Assembly: GCA_050015675.1 (NCBI GenBank)
Contig: JBEKAY010000016.1
Location: forward strand, 3,924 to 67,923
Length of the DNA: 64,000 nucleotides
Source of the DNA: Fen-1298 sp050015675
GTDB taxonomy: Bacteria > Bacteroidota > Ignavibacteria > UBA10030
Direction: 5' to 3'
Shown piece after piece: positions 7,321-16,439 of this stretch. The notes beneath the pieces are model-generated. The model had not been told where the DNA came from, did not search any database, and worked only from the letters and a program-made list of their open reading frames with translations. The position numbers were made by a program, and so were the translations under genes. Position 1 is the stretch's first letter. Each line of letters starts with the position of its first letter.

Positions 7321-9753
7321 GTGGGAATGAACAATCTCTTGCATTGCACAATGCAGCAAATCTGGAAAATTATTTTTCTATTGACAATCCTTGTTTTCGT
7401 ATTGGTTCCATCAAGTGGAAGCGCGCAGCAACGAATAGTAAAAGGTATGATACGTGACGCCGTTACCGCCGAACCGCTTGGTTATGCAAATGTGATGCTC
7501 AGGGATAATATAACAGGAACTGTAACCAATCAACAAGGGAAGTTCTTCATTCCTTGCACACAAATAGATCAAGAGTTGACAGTCACGTGTCTCGGTTACA
7601 AATCTCAAAAGATGGCTCTCAGACCAACTGACACAATGCTCACAATAGCTCTGACCCCAACGTCCTATCTTCTTCAAGAAGTGAACATATTCGCGGGTTC
7701 ATCTATGCTTGACGAGACAAGTAATAACCAGATGAAAGGAGAACAAGTGGCTCAAATGAGCGGTCTTACAAGAGATGTGTACCGAGCTGTTCAAACCTTG
7801 CCCGGGGTGAGTTCCAATAATGAGATGAATGCAGAATTCAATGTGCGGGGTGGAACATTCGATGAGAACCTTGTTATGATCGATGGTGTTCGTGTCTATG
7901 AGCCGTTTCATCTGAAGGAAATACCAAATATAAGTGTTGGGATATTTAATGTCGATATGGTACAAAAGATTGATTTTATGAGCGGCGGATTTAGCGCTGA
8001 GTACGGCGACGCGTTAAGTTCCGTTCTTAACATCAAATATCGGAAGGGAAATGCTGAACACATTGCTGGATCAGCTTATACGAGTTTGATCGATGGAGGA
8101 TTTATGCTGGAAGGTCCTCTTTCAGAAAAATGCACATGGATTATAGGCGTTCGACAAAGCTACCTTGGTTTAATGACGAAGATGATGAAAGCAAAAAGCG
8201 GAGTATATGTCACATATAATGATGTGCAGGGACAGATTTCCTATAAACTTTCGCCAATGAACACGATTAGTTTAGGACTTATCTTGTCTAATGATTATTT
8301 TACTATGACTCCATCGAACAAAGTGAGTACAATTTTAAACTGGGGAATAATCTTTAATCAAAGATTGGATGGAACACGTAATCAAAGAGATAGCGCCGGC
8401 ACAGATTATAGCAATCATAATCGTTTTGCAAGTTTAAAATGGAGTAGTGTTTTTTCCCCAGTTCTCTTACTTGAGAGTGCTTTTACTTATGCAAATGAAC
8501 ACAACTATCAAAAGCAATATGGCTTAATAGAAAATCAATTTTTTTTTCCAACTAAACCTGATTATTATTATATCTATAGAGATAGCGGCGAATTTATAAA
8601 TGATCTTGATATTGTTACGACAGAAGCCCTGATTTCTCTTAGCTACCAACCAACGGCGGTTCATACATTTAAAGTAGGGGGAAGCTACCAACAAGTCTCT
8701 TATATTGTAGATCGACTACTTTCTGCCTCTGAAGTGAAGATTACTAATCTTACGGAATATTACCCGGATACATCTATTTATGTATATCCAATTATTTTGC
8801 AAAATAATGATTCGACTAATCTATCAGTTGATGATACATATAAGTGGAATGCCTACATTCAAGACCAGTGGCAAGCAACAGAAGATTTGGTTTTCAATAT
8901 TGGCGGACGAATTGACTACTTCGATATGAATAAAGAGTTGTCATTTAGCCCTCGTATCAGTGCTTCATATTCATTTATGACTCAATGGTGTTTACGAGCT
9001 GCTTGGGGAATATATTATCAAACGCCCACGTATAACCAGTTGAAAATGAGTATCCCCTCTTCCAAGAATACAGCGAACGAGCGCGCTTTGCATTATATTA
9101 TAGGGCTTGAGCATCATCCCAGTGATGATGTAAATATCCGGTTTGAGACTTATTATAAACTGTATACGGATTTAATTCCTGTGGAACGTTCATCTAATGG
9201 TATATTGAGTTATCCAACGAAAGAAACCAATTTTGAAGGATATGCGTATGGAATGGACGCATACGGATCTATCAACTTCTCAGGTCTGTATGCCTCTTTC
9301 AGTTACAGTTTCTTGATATCCAAGGAACGACTCAAGAACTCTGGCGATGAATATAAACCAAGAGTTACCGATCAGCGTCATACGATATCTTCTGCACTTT
9401 CCACTCAATTAGGCTCGCGGTGGTCAGGAAGTATCCGCTGTTTCTATGGAAGTGGGTATGCTTTTACTCCAATGAAAAGTGTTTATAATAAGAATCTTGA
9501 TATTCAACAGTGGGTTACTGATAATGAAAATTCCGAATATTTTCCGCCATATTTTCGTATTGATCTCCGGCTCGAAAAGCAGTATACTCTATGGAATAAT
9601 CCTCTGAGCGTCTATCTCGATATCATTAATGTTCTCTCAAGACAGAATGTTCTTTTATACAAATACACGTATGATGCGAATGGAGTCCCTACACGTGAAC
9701 CTGTAACACTTTTTCCGATAATCCCTTCGATTGGTGTTTCATATAAGTTCTGA
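7321..9753 (+). CDS. TonB-dependent outer-membrane receptor with carboxypeptidase-regulatory-like N-domain
   Basis: The 810-residue protein starts with a signal peptide (hydrophobic IWKIIFLLTILVFVLVPSSG, cleavage near GSAQQ). A CarboxypepD_reg-like beta-sandwich follows at about 38-125 (PLGYANVMLRD...TNQQGKF), then a plug with LPGVSSNNEMNAEFNVRGG and DGVRVYEP, then a large beta-barrel ending in the outer-membrane C-terminal Phe (GVSYKF). The family imports or surface-binds ligands using TonB energy. It lies about 100 bases after the Cys-rich peptide gene and just before an ABC exporter, so it may take up or display the peptide product or a related metallophore; this is inference. Start: GTG 7321, ATG 7327 or a later Met are all possible; none has a strong ribosome binding site. 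Confidence 0.9.
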   Translation: MGMNNLLHCTMQQIWKIIFLLTILVFVLVPSSGSAQQRIVKGMIRDAVTAEPLGYANVMLRDNITGTVTNQQGKFFIPCTQIDQELTVTCLGYKSQKMALRPTDTMLTIALTPTSYLLQEVNIFAGSSMLDETSNNQMKGEQVAQMSGLTRDVYRAVQTLPGVSSNNEMNAEFNVRGGTFDENLVMIDGVRVYEPFHLKEIPNISVGIFNVDMVQKIDFMSGGFSAEYGDALSSVLNIKYRKGNAEHIAGSAYTSLIDGGFMLEGPLSEKCTWIIGVRQSYLGLMTKMMKAKSGVYVTYNDVQGQISYKLSPMNTISLGLILSNDYFTMTPSNKVSTILNWGIIFNQRLDGTRNQRDSAGTDYSNHNRFASLKWSSVFSPVLLLESAFTYANEHNYQKQYGLIENQFFFPTKPDYYYIYRDSGEFINDLDIVTTEALISLSYQPTAVHTFKVGGSYQQVSYIVDRLLSASEVKITNLTEYYPDTSIYVYPIILQNNDSTNLSVDDTYKWNAYIQDQWQATEDLVFNIGGRIDYFDMNKELSFSPRISASYSFMTQWCLRAAWGIYYQTPTYNQLKMSIPSSKNTANERALHYIIGLEHHPSDDVNIRFETYYKLYTDLIPVERSSNGILSYPTKETNFEGYAYGMDAYGSINFSGLYASFSYSFLISKERLKNSGDEYKPRVTDQRHTISSALSTQLGSRWSGSIRCFYGSGYAFTPMKSVYNKNLDIQQWVTDNENSEYFPPYFRIDLRLEKQYTLWNNPLSVYLDIINVLSRQNVLLYKYTYDANGVPTREPVTLFPIIPSIGVSYKF

Positions 9754-9786
9754 GAGGTTGTTGCCAATATCTTTTCTAGGAATGTA

Positions 9787-11565
9787 ATGAAAAAAATATT
9801 TTTTGATAACGCATATTGGAAGCTTATACAACGCTTCATCCTTTTTTTATCTCCACACCGCCGCTTATGGTTAGCCAGCCTTGGTCTGATGTTGGTATCT
9901 CTGTTGCTTACGCTCCCAATGCCGTGGATTTCTATGAAAGCTATTGATAAAGCGATCACCAATGGAGATGCAAGCCTGTTTTTATTCCTTATTGTAGGTT
10001 GGACTCTTGTCATTGTCTTGAGAACCTTTCTCTCCTATGCACAGGGTAAAGTTGGTATGAAATTCCAATTGGGAGCAGGACAGTCAGTCCGAGATGAGTT
10101 AGTGGAGCATGTACTTCATTTGCCTATGACCTTCTTTATGGACAAACAAGTCGGTTATCTGATCACACGCATTTTCCAGGATGCAGAAGAGAGTGTTTCG
10201 CTTCTGGGAGGAAGAATCATAGGGCTTGTCAGTAGTATGCTCGGTTTGGTTTTTGGTATTTTCATAGTTTTTATTATTAATTGGAAACTTGCTCTTCTAT
10301 CGTTGGCAATCGTACCTTTCCTCCTTATCAATCAGGCCATTTTCAAACATAAGATTCGCGCAAAGGAACTCTTGAAGCGCGAGACGTGGGCGAGGGTTGC
10401 AGGAAAAGCCCAAGAAAGTTTAACAGGAATCAGTAGTGTGAAGATCTACACTACAGAAACTCACGAGGTCGGGAAATTTCATAAATACTGTCTTGATGGA
10501 ATGAAAAAAAGCTTAGATACCTGGCAAATTTCTCAAATCTCACGAAGTATAGGATCAATAATCCAAGGAATGGGACCCATCCTGATCTTCGCTTATGCAG
10601 GTTCTCTGATAGTAAACAAGCAAATGACTGTCGGCGAACTGATAGGTTTTGCTGGATATATGGGTATGCTTTTCGGTCCCGCATCAAATTTGTTTGATTT
10701 TATACTTTCATCACAAAATGCTGTCGTTGCTCTTCAACGAATCTACCAAATCCTCGATGAACCACCTGAAGAATATCATCAGGAATTTCAATCGCATACG
10801 AGCATAAAAGACTTTGCCGGGAACATTAAGTTTGAAAATGTTCATTTCTCATATCCAGGAAGTCCAAAAAATGTTTTACTTAATCTCAATATCGAAATTG
10901 TATCAGGAGAATCTGTTGCAATCGTCGGAGGAAGTGGCGCAGGAAAAACTACACTCATCAATCTCCTCTTAAGATTATACACACCTCAAAAAGGAACAAT
11001 CTATATTGATGATGTAGATATTTCAACATTGCCTTTGTCTGTCTTACGGCAACTCATCCGTGTCGTTCCACAAGAACCGTTCCTCTTCACAGGTTCTATA
11101 AAGGAGAATATTGTTTGGGGAAATTTGACGGCGTCGGAAGAAGAAATTGAACAAGCTGCTAATGCCGCTAATATCCACAAGTTCATTACCAGCCTCCCTC
11201 TTGGTTACGCAACAGAACTCGGCGAGCATGGCTATCAGTTGTCGGGGGGACAGAAACAACTTATCTCTATGGCTCGAGCTTTTTTACGAAACCCAAGGAT
11301 TATCATTTTGGATGAGGCCACTTCTGCTGTCGATTCTCAATCAGAACAATTAGTAAAGGAGGCAATGAAGAGACTGCTTCAAAAGAGAACTTCTCTTGTC
11401 ATCAGTCATCGTCTCTCTTCGATCGTGAATGTTAAACGTATCTTGGTGTTGGAAAATTCGCAGATTGTGGAAGAGGGGACACATCGTAAGCTCTATCACA
11501 AAAGAGGAGCATATCAAAGGCTTTTTGAAGAGCAATTACATGTGATGGATAGGTCAAATGCCTAG
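9787..11565 (+). CDS. ABC exporter, fused membrane and ATPase domains
   Basis: The 592-residue half-transporter has an N-terminal type I exporter membrane domain (six hydrophobic segments, residues about 20-310) and an ATPase domain with Walker A GGSGAGKTT (from G381), signature LSGGQ (from L485) and Walker B IIILDEATSAVD (D509). There is no N-terminal C39 peptidase domain, so leader removal must be done elsewhere; the signal-peptidase-like fusion upstream is the obvious candidate. It starts 33 bases after the TonB receptor, so the genes are probably co-transcribed. It most likely functions as a homodimer exporting the modified peptide, but lipid or other export is not excluded. Confidence 0.92.
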   Translation: MKKIFFDNAYWKLIQRFILFLSPHRRLWLASLGLMLVSLLLTLPMPWISMKAIDKAITNGDASLFLFLIVGWTLVIVLRTFLSYAQGKVGMKFQLGAGQSVRDELVEHVLHLPMTFFMDKQVGYLITRIFQDAEESVSLLGGRIIGLVSSMLGLVFGIFIVFIINWKLALLSLAIVPFLLINQAIFKHKIRAKELLKRETWARVAGKAQESLTGISSVKIYTTETHEVGKFHKYCLDGMKKSLDTWQISQISRSIGSIIQGMGPILIFAYAGSLIVNKQMTVGELIGFAGYMGMLFGPASNLFDFILSSQNAVVALQRIYQILDEPPEEYHQEFQSHTSIKDFAGNIKFENVHFSYPGSPKNVLLNLNIEIVSGESVAIVGGSGAGKTTLINLLLRLYTPQKGTIYIDDVDISTLPLSVLRQLIRVVPQEPFLFTGSIKENIVWGNLTASEEEIEQAANAANIHKFITSLPLGYATELGEHGYQLSGGQKQLISMARAFLRNPRIIILDEATSAVDSQSEQLVKEAMKRLLQKRTSLVISHRLSSIVNVKRILVLENSQIVEEGTHRKLYHKRGAYQRLFEEQLHVMDRSNA

Positions 11566-11588
11566 TATACAACAATGAATGTTAACAA

Positions 11589-12377
11589 ATGACCTACCTT
11601 TCGTTCCTTCATTCGATTTTTAAATACTTCCTTGACAATCAAAAATATCATTCTTATTACCACGACAATATGATTAGTAAAAAAGAGTGTATTGATAAAT
11701 ATGAGTTAATATTAGCGAGCAATGGACCAAAAGAATTTTTTATTAGTAATAAAAACGGAACAGTCTGTGTTGTAGGTACAAGTAAAAGAGAAAATATAAA
11801 AATTACAGGCTGGAAAAGTGTGCAGGCAAAAACATTAGAAGAAGCAAAATTTCACCTTGCAGATATTAATATTGACATCCAAGAATTGCAAAATCAAGTA
11901 CGAGTAAAAACGGAACATCCCGATGGGATGCAAGGGATACAATATCAGGTTAATTATGAGATAGAAATACCAAGTGAATGGTCAATGAGTGTAGAAAATA
12001 AAAATGGAGATATCCGAATATCTGGTATAAAAAATAATCTTAAAATCAAGCTCCATAATGGTACAGTCAATGCATCAGACATTTTTTCCAATGTGCAGGT
12101 TGAAATCGCTAATGGAAATATACAGATTAACCAGACGTTTCCCCAAAACGGATTATGCCTACTAAAAACTATCAATGGTAGTATTAATTTACTCCTGAAT
12201 AAGGATGCTTCGGCTATTGTGAATGCGAATGTAAGAACAGGTGTCATATTTACTGAAAGTCTGCATTGTAAATCACAATTAAATGATCCTAAAGGATTTC
12301 AATGCACGCTAAACGATGGAAGGGGTGTAATAAAACTTTCAACGGTCAATGGACAAATTAATATAGGATACCTTTAG
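11589..12377 (+). CDS. DUF4097-like repetitive beta protein
   Basis: The 262-residue protein shows the DUF4097/adhesin-like pattern of repeated short beta strands with N-G-x-I/V turns: SNKNGTVCVVG, ENKNGDIRISG, LHNGTVNASD, IANGNIQI, INGSINLLL and VNGQINIGYL. Such proteins probably fold as a right-handed beta-helix-like solenoid. Unusually, no signal peptide is visible, although the N-terminus is uncertain (MTYLSFLHSIFKYF... or the later MISKKECID). It begins 23 bases after the ABC exporter and appears to belong to the same operon. Function unknown; it could be an accessory or structural protein of the locus. Confidence 0.7.
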   Translation: MTYLSFLHSIFKYFLDNQKYHSYYHDNMISKKECIDKYELILASNGPKEFFISNKNGTVCVVGTSKRENIKITGWKSVQAKTLEEAKFHLADINIDIQELQNQVRVKTEHPDGMQGIQYQVNYEIEIPSEWSMSVENKNGDIRISGIKNNLKIKLHNGTVNASDIFSNVQVEIANGNIQINQTFPQNGLCLLKTINGSINLLLNKDASAIVNANVRTGVIFTESLHCKSQLNDPKGFQCTLNDGRGVIKLSTVNGQINIGYL

Positions 12378-12483
12378 GTTCCCTGTTTCTTCTCGGCAAT
12401 CTATGTGAAAGAATATATACAAACTGACGACTACCTGAGTCTATTTGAATTATATATAAACTGATCGTGTTGGAGGTCTCTTG

Positions 12484-14358
12484 ATGGCATTCCTAAAATA
12501 TGGAGTTCTTTTAATTATTGTATGCATGTTTTTTATGTCCCCCTTTATTGAATCTCATTCATTGATGGGAGGGGGTTCTTCTGCAAAACAAATTTATTTT
12601 TATTCAACATCCACTCTTATGCTATTATGGCTCGGGTATGATCTTGCCATTCGAAGGGAAAAACTAAGTGTCATAATTAATGGCCTTGACATTATGATCA
12701 TCCTATTCTGGTTATGGTCACTTATCCGCTTCATCTTTTCTTATGATGCACTGTTTCTTAATGAAAAAATCATTGAACTTACACTGTTGCTGTTGTTCTA
12801 TTTCGTATTAAAAATAATTATTTGTGGTAGTGCAGATAAAACTTCTTTTGATTTTCGTAAGTGCTCAATCATAGCATTTCTTTGCTGTGGTCTTGTTCAA
12901 GCCGTCTTCGGGATCCTGCAAAATATTGGTTACCGTTCGCCTCATTCAGTTTATAACATTCTAGGAACATTCGAAAACCCAAACTTTTATGCTGAATATT
13001 TAGCAATTATTGTTTCATTTGCACTTGGAGTATTTGTATTTATACCAGGGAACGATAAGAAAAACAGGAGCCTCCGATACATTGGGCTTGCGACATTTTT
13101 AGTTGGAATTTTTATACTACCGGCCACTCGATGCCGTAGTTCCTGGTTAGCTGTAATTACAAGCGTGTTTTTTATAGCGACAATAAAATGGAACATCATT
13201 GTCAAACTGATGTCCGTTCTTCGAAAAAAAATAATAATGATCGTGTGCGGTGCTGGTTTTATTGCATTATTAGCAGTGTTCGTGTATTCTATTTATATAA
13301 TAAAACCGGATTCCGCAGGTGGTAGATTATTTATATGGAAAATCTCTCTACACATGATTGCAAAAAATCCGCTAGTAGGCATTGGCTTCGATAAATTCAA
13401 AGTAGAGTATGAAAATTACCAGGCGGATTACTTTGCCAGTGGCGCTGGATCGTTATATGAAGAAAAGGTTGCAGGTCATGTATTGAACGCATACAACGAA
13501 CCACTTCAAATTTGTGCTGAATTGGGAATTATTGGTCTTTTCATATTTATCGCCATTATAGGGGTTGCATTCTTTAGCTTGAAAAAGCAGAAGAGTAATG
13601 AGAATCCATTCCTATTTTCTGCTCTTGCTTCAATTTTAGCATTTGTTGTAGATTCATGGTTTGCTTATCCAATGAGTATTTTGCCTTTGTACTTCTGCTT
13701 TTTTTTTCTACTTTCAGTTGTATCAGCCAGCAGATTACCGCAAAGCGATATTTCTTTCTTTATTCCGGTATATGGACAGAAAATATTTGCAATGTGCTTT
13801 CTAGCTCTCGCAGCATTGATTGGATGGCATACTATAACCCTGCAAGCTGGTTATCGAAGTTGGCAAAGTGCATCTCAATCAACAATGCGAAACGACCTGA
13901 CTAATGCAGTAGACAATTATCAAAAATTATATCCGTTGTTTAAAAATAATGGTAAATTTTTATTCATGTATGGCGATGTACTTCAACGCGTGCAAAAGCA
14001 TAACGAGGTAATCCCTCTTTTGGAAAATGCAAAGATGACGTTTAATGACCCGAATCTTTGGATAACACTCGGACAAAGTTATGAAGCATTAGAGAAATAT
14101 GAGAAAGCTGAAGAACATTATATAAAAGCTGCTAACATTAAACCTAATTATTTCTTACCAAAATATCTTCAAATAAAATTGCTTATGAGAATAGGCAAAA
14201 CTGACGATGCAATAGCCCTTGGTCAAAAGTTTATTGTAAAGGAAGAAAAAATACCTTCTCCTGAAGTACAAGAGATGAAAGCTGAAATAGATAAATTGAT
14301 TAATACGAAACAAACCTTTAAGCGCGGTGTTACGTTTCAGAGTCCTTTGGACAGATGA
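12484..14358 (+). CDS. O-antigen ligase/polymerase-like membrane protein with C-terminal TPRs
   Basis: About 624 residues. Roughly a dozen hydrophobic segments occupy residues 1-455, with the O-antigen ligase (Wzy/WaaL) pattern in the middle: GTFENPNFYAEYLA, RCRSSWLAV and a large periplasmic loop with GGRLFIWKISLHMIAKNPLVG. The C-terminal 130 residues form TPR-like repeats (LWITLGQSYEALEKYEKAEEHYIKAANIKPNY). Such proteins join or polymerise glycans on lipid or protein acceptors at the periplasmic face. Start: ATG 12484 is preferred over TTG 12481 because GGAGGT at 12472-12477 is then 6 bases away. It lies 106 bases after the DUF4097-like gene, and its link to the peptide locus is uncertain. 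Confidence 0.85.
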   Translation: MAFLKYGVLLIIVCMFFMSPFIESHSLMGGGSSAKQIYFYSTSTLMLLWLGYDLAIRREKLSVIINGLDIMIILFWLWSLIRFIFSYDALFLNEKIIELTLLLLFYFVLKIIICGSADKTSFDFRKCSIIAFLCCGLVQAVFGILQNIGYRSPHSVYNILGTFENPNFYAEYLAIIVSFALGVFVFIPGNDKKNRSLRYIGLATFLVGIFILPATRCRSSWLAVITSVFFIATIKWNIIVKLMSVLRKKIIMIVCGAGFIALLAVFVYSIYIIKPDSAGGRLFIWKISLHMIAKNPLVGIGFDKFKVEYENYQADYFASGAGSLYEEKVAGHVLNAYNEPLQICAELGIIGLFIFIAIIGVAFFSLKKQKSNENPFLFSALASILAFVVDSWFAYPMSILPLYFCFFFLLSVVSASRLPQSDISFFIPVYGQKIFAMCFLALAALIGWHTITLQAGYRSWQSASQSTMRNDLTNAVDNYQKLYPLFKNNGKFLFMYGDVLQRVQKHNEVIPLLENAKMTFNDPNLWITLGQSYEALEKYEKAEEHYIKAANIKPNYFLPKYLQIKLLMRIGKTDDAIALGQKFIVKEEKIPSPEVQEMKAEIDKLINTKQTFKRGVTFQSPLDR

Positions 14359-14442
14359 GGGTGTAAAACTAAGAGATGGTTTTGAGTATATTTAAAACAT
14401 CTTTTAGCAAAGGAGAACCATTATGGTCCAACAAACAAACAC

Positions 14443-14571
14443 AGAAAGCATCGTTCGATGAAGAATGAAATCGATTTGCAGAAATATTATATGCCCTGGG
14501 AGTTGGAACAGGAGATCGGACGATTTATTGATTATTACAACAACAAACGTTATCACGAAGCACTGGACAAT
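14443..14571 (+). mobile_element. Remnant of an IS3-type transposase (integrase C-terminal end)
   Basis: The reading frame gives KHRSMKNEIDLQKYYMPWEL and then FIDYYNNKRYHEALDN, which is the characteristic end of IS3-family integrase-core transposases (RYHRSMKN...YYNNERYHESL). The DDE catalytic part upstream is gone and the frame runs on into unrelated sequence after LDN. Only about 130 bases remain, without recognisable terminal repeats. It marks an old insertion at the right border of the peptide locus. Confidence 0.8.
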
Positions 14572-14821
14572 AAGGTTATTCGCCTTCACCTCCGTCCGCA
14601 GGCATTAGTTGATGATGGCATGACAGATTCCGCTGTTCGCCGATTGATGTTTGAAACCAGCAATGACATTGATGATCTTATGCTATTATGTAGGGCTGAT
14701 ATTACTTCAAAGAATCAAAAACTTGTTGAGAAAGTGAAACGAAACTACGATCTTGTTATTACCAAGATTGTGGAGGTGGAAGAAAAAAGAAGGTATCAGA
14801 AATTGGCAGTTGCCTATATAA
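14572..14821 (+). pseudogene. Fragment of a CCA-adding enzyme/HD-domain nucleotidyltransferase
   Basis: Directly after the transposase tail the frame reads VIRLHLRPQALVDDGMTDS, then RRLMFE, then DDLMLLCRADITSKN, which is typical of the HD-domain C-terminal region of bacterial CCA tRNA nucleotidyltransferases. Near 14790, in an A-rich run, the match shifts by one frame and continues as RNWQLPI (14798-14818) before TAA at 14819. In intact proteins RNWQ-P follows at this point and some 40 more residues come after. The catalytic nucleotidyltransferase domain is absent. Truncation at both ends plus a frameshift make this a pseudogene fused by chance to the insertion-sequence remnant; the open frame itself runs 14458-14841. 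Confidence 0.8.
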
Positions 14822-14990
14822 TAAAAGAGGCGTTACCCTGAAAAATGAAACAACAGCATCACTGTTAGCGTCTAAACCGCCAATTGGCTTTTAAGTTTAT
14901 AATGTTCGATGTAACTTTACAGTAAATTGACCGTTTATAATATGTAGTTTTTTATTTCCTACCAATTTTAGAAACAGTGGAGATGTATCA

Positions 14991-16388
14991 ATGAAAAAAA
15001 TAATAACTTTAATCGTATTAACAGTTACACTCTGCGGCGCACAAATGCAGCCCGGAATAACGAAAACGCTTGCATTAAATGATGCTGTCGCTGTTTCTCT
15101 GCAGCGCAATTTAAATATTCAAGAGGCCGCTAACGGTGTCAATGCTGCACAAAGCGGAGTTCTGGCGGCGTATGGTTCTTATCTTCCCTCTTTGTCGGCT
15201 TCGGGTGGATGGGGGAGAACGCAGTCTGAAACACCTGTCTCCGTTGTGCCAAGCCCAATCAATAATTGGGTGAATGTCGGAACAGTTTCCATTTATGGAA
15301 CTACGGCGTTTAGTCCGCAACAGGTGGGAGGAAAGGACTTAACGACCTCCTATTCAGCCGGATTAAATTTGTCTTACACGATTTTCGACGGACTTTCGCG
15401 GGAATCAAATTTCAATAAAGCATCATCGAACAAAACGCAAGCAGATCAACAGTTCACAAGAACGAAACAATCTATTGTTTTTCAGGTGCAATCATTTTAT
15501 CTAACGGTACTTAAAAATGAACAGCTTGTAAAAGTAAGTGAAGAAAATCTCAAACGGGACCAAAAGCAGTTGGAACGGATCGAAGAATCCAGCCGTGTTG
15601 GTGCTCTTTCCATCAGCGATGTGTATCGTCAACAATCTGCAGTAGCATTTGATGAAGTAAATCTCATCACCGCACAGAACACGTACGATAAATCCAAAGT
15701 AGATTTAGTGTCTCTTATTGGACTTGATGTGAACGATGAATATGCAATTGCCGACCCTGCGATTTCTCCGGATATCGATTCCACAGACCTTGGAGCAACA
15801 ACCCAATCACTTGGCGGCTTTGGCGATATGCGAAAACGTGCCCTTGTTTCACGTCAGGATTACCAGGGTGCAGTCGAAATTATGAAGAGTGCCGGTTATG
15901 GTGTAACACAAGCATGGGGTCATTACCTTCCAAGTGTCAAAGCAAATGCAGGATATAGCCTTCAATCCCAGGAAGTGTCAAATTTATCAGATTATAAATA
16001 TATGAGTTGGGGCATCAATTTAAGCTGGACGTTGTTTGATGGTTTCTCGACGAATCAAGGTATTCAGGTTGCAAAAGTGCAGGAGCGCAATGCGGAGCTG
16101 TCACTGTATCAGACAGAACTTAACGTGAGTGTTGATGTAAAAAAGGCTTTACTTGATCTCGAAGCTTCACGCCGTCAATATGATTATAGTGTGAAAAGTG
16201 TTACTTCTGCTTCACAGGATTATAAGATAGCAGAAGAAAAGTATAACCTTGGTTCCGGCACTTTAATAGATCTCCAAACTGCAAATGCTAATCTTGTAAA
16301 TGCTCAGGCAACGAAAATAAATTCAACCTACGGATTTATTACTGCCAAGTACAATTTGGAATATATGATTGGCGAACGGAATTATTAA
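14991..16388 (+). CDS. TolC-family outer-membrane efflux protein
   Basis: The 465-residue protein begins with a signal peptide (MKKIITLIVLTVTLCGAQ) and has the duplicated outer-membrane-efflux-protein architecture: ALNDAVAVSLQRNLNIQEA at the start of repeat one, long heptad-rich helices, and a second half starting near DMRKRALVSRQDY. The conserved ending (AEEKYNLGSGTLIDLQTANANL) is present. It should form the trimeric outer-membrane channel for the adaptor and MacB-like proteins encoded immediately downstream (52-base gap). The substrate is not evident. Confidence 0.95.
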   Translation: MKKIITLIVLTVTLCGAQMQPGITKTLALNDAVAVSLQRNLNIQEAANGVNAAQSGVLAAYGSYLPSLSASGGWGRTQSETPVSVVPSPINNWVNVGTVSIYGTTAFSPQQVGGKDLTTSYSAGLNLSYTIFDGLSRESNFNKASSNKTQADQQFTRTKQSIVFQVQSFYLTVLKNEQLVKVSEENLKRDQKQLERIEESSRVGALSISDVYRQQSAVAFDEVNLITAQNTYDKSKVDLVSLIGLDVNDEYAIADPAISPDIDSTDLGATTQSLGGFGDMRKRALVSRQDYQGAVEIMKSAGYGVTQAWGHYLPSVKANAGYSLQSQEVSNLSDYKYMSWGINLSWTLFDGFSTNQGIQVAKVQERNAELSLYQTELNVSVDVKKALLDLEASRRQYDYSVKSVTSASQDYKIAEEKYNLGSGTLIDLQTANANLVNAQATKINSTYGFITAKYNLEYMIGERNY

Positions 16389-16439
16389 AAAGAGTCATCG
16401 GATATTTTTATAAAAGTTAATACTACTGAGGAGTAAGCA

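Noticed and set aside
14879..14888. GCCAATTGGC palindrome followed by TTTT after the pseudogene
   Set aside because: It has no loop and only a short T-run; it is too weak to call a terminator or a transposon end.
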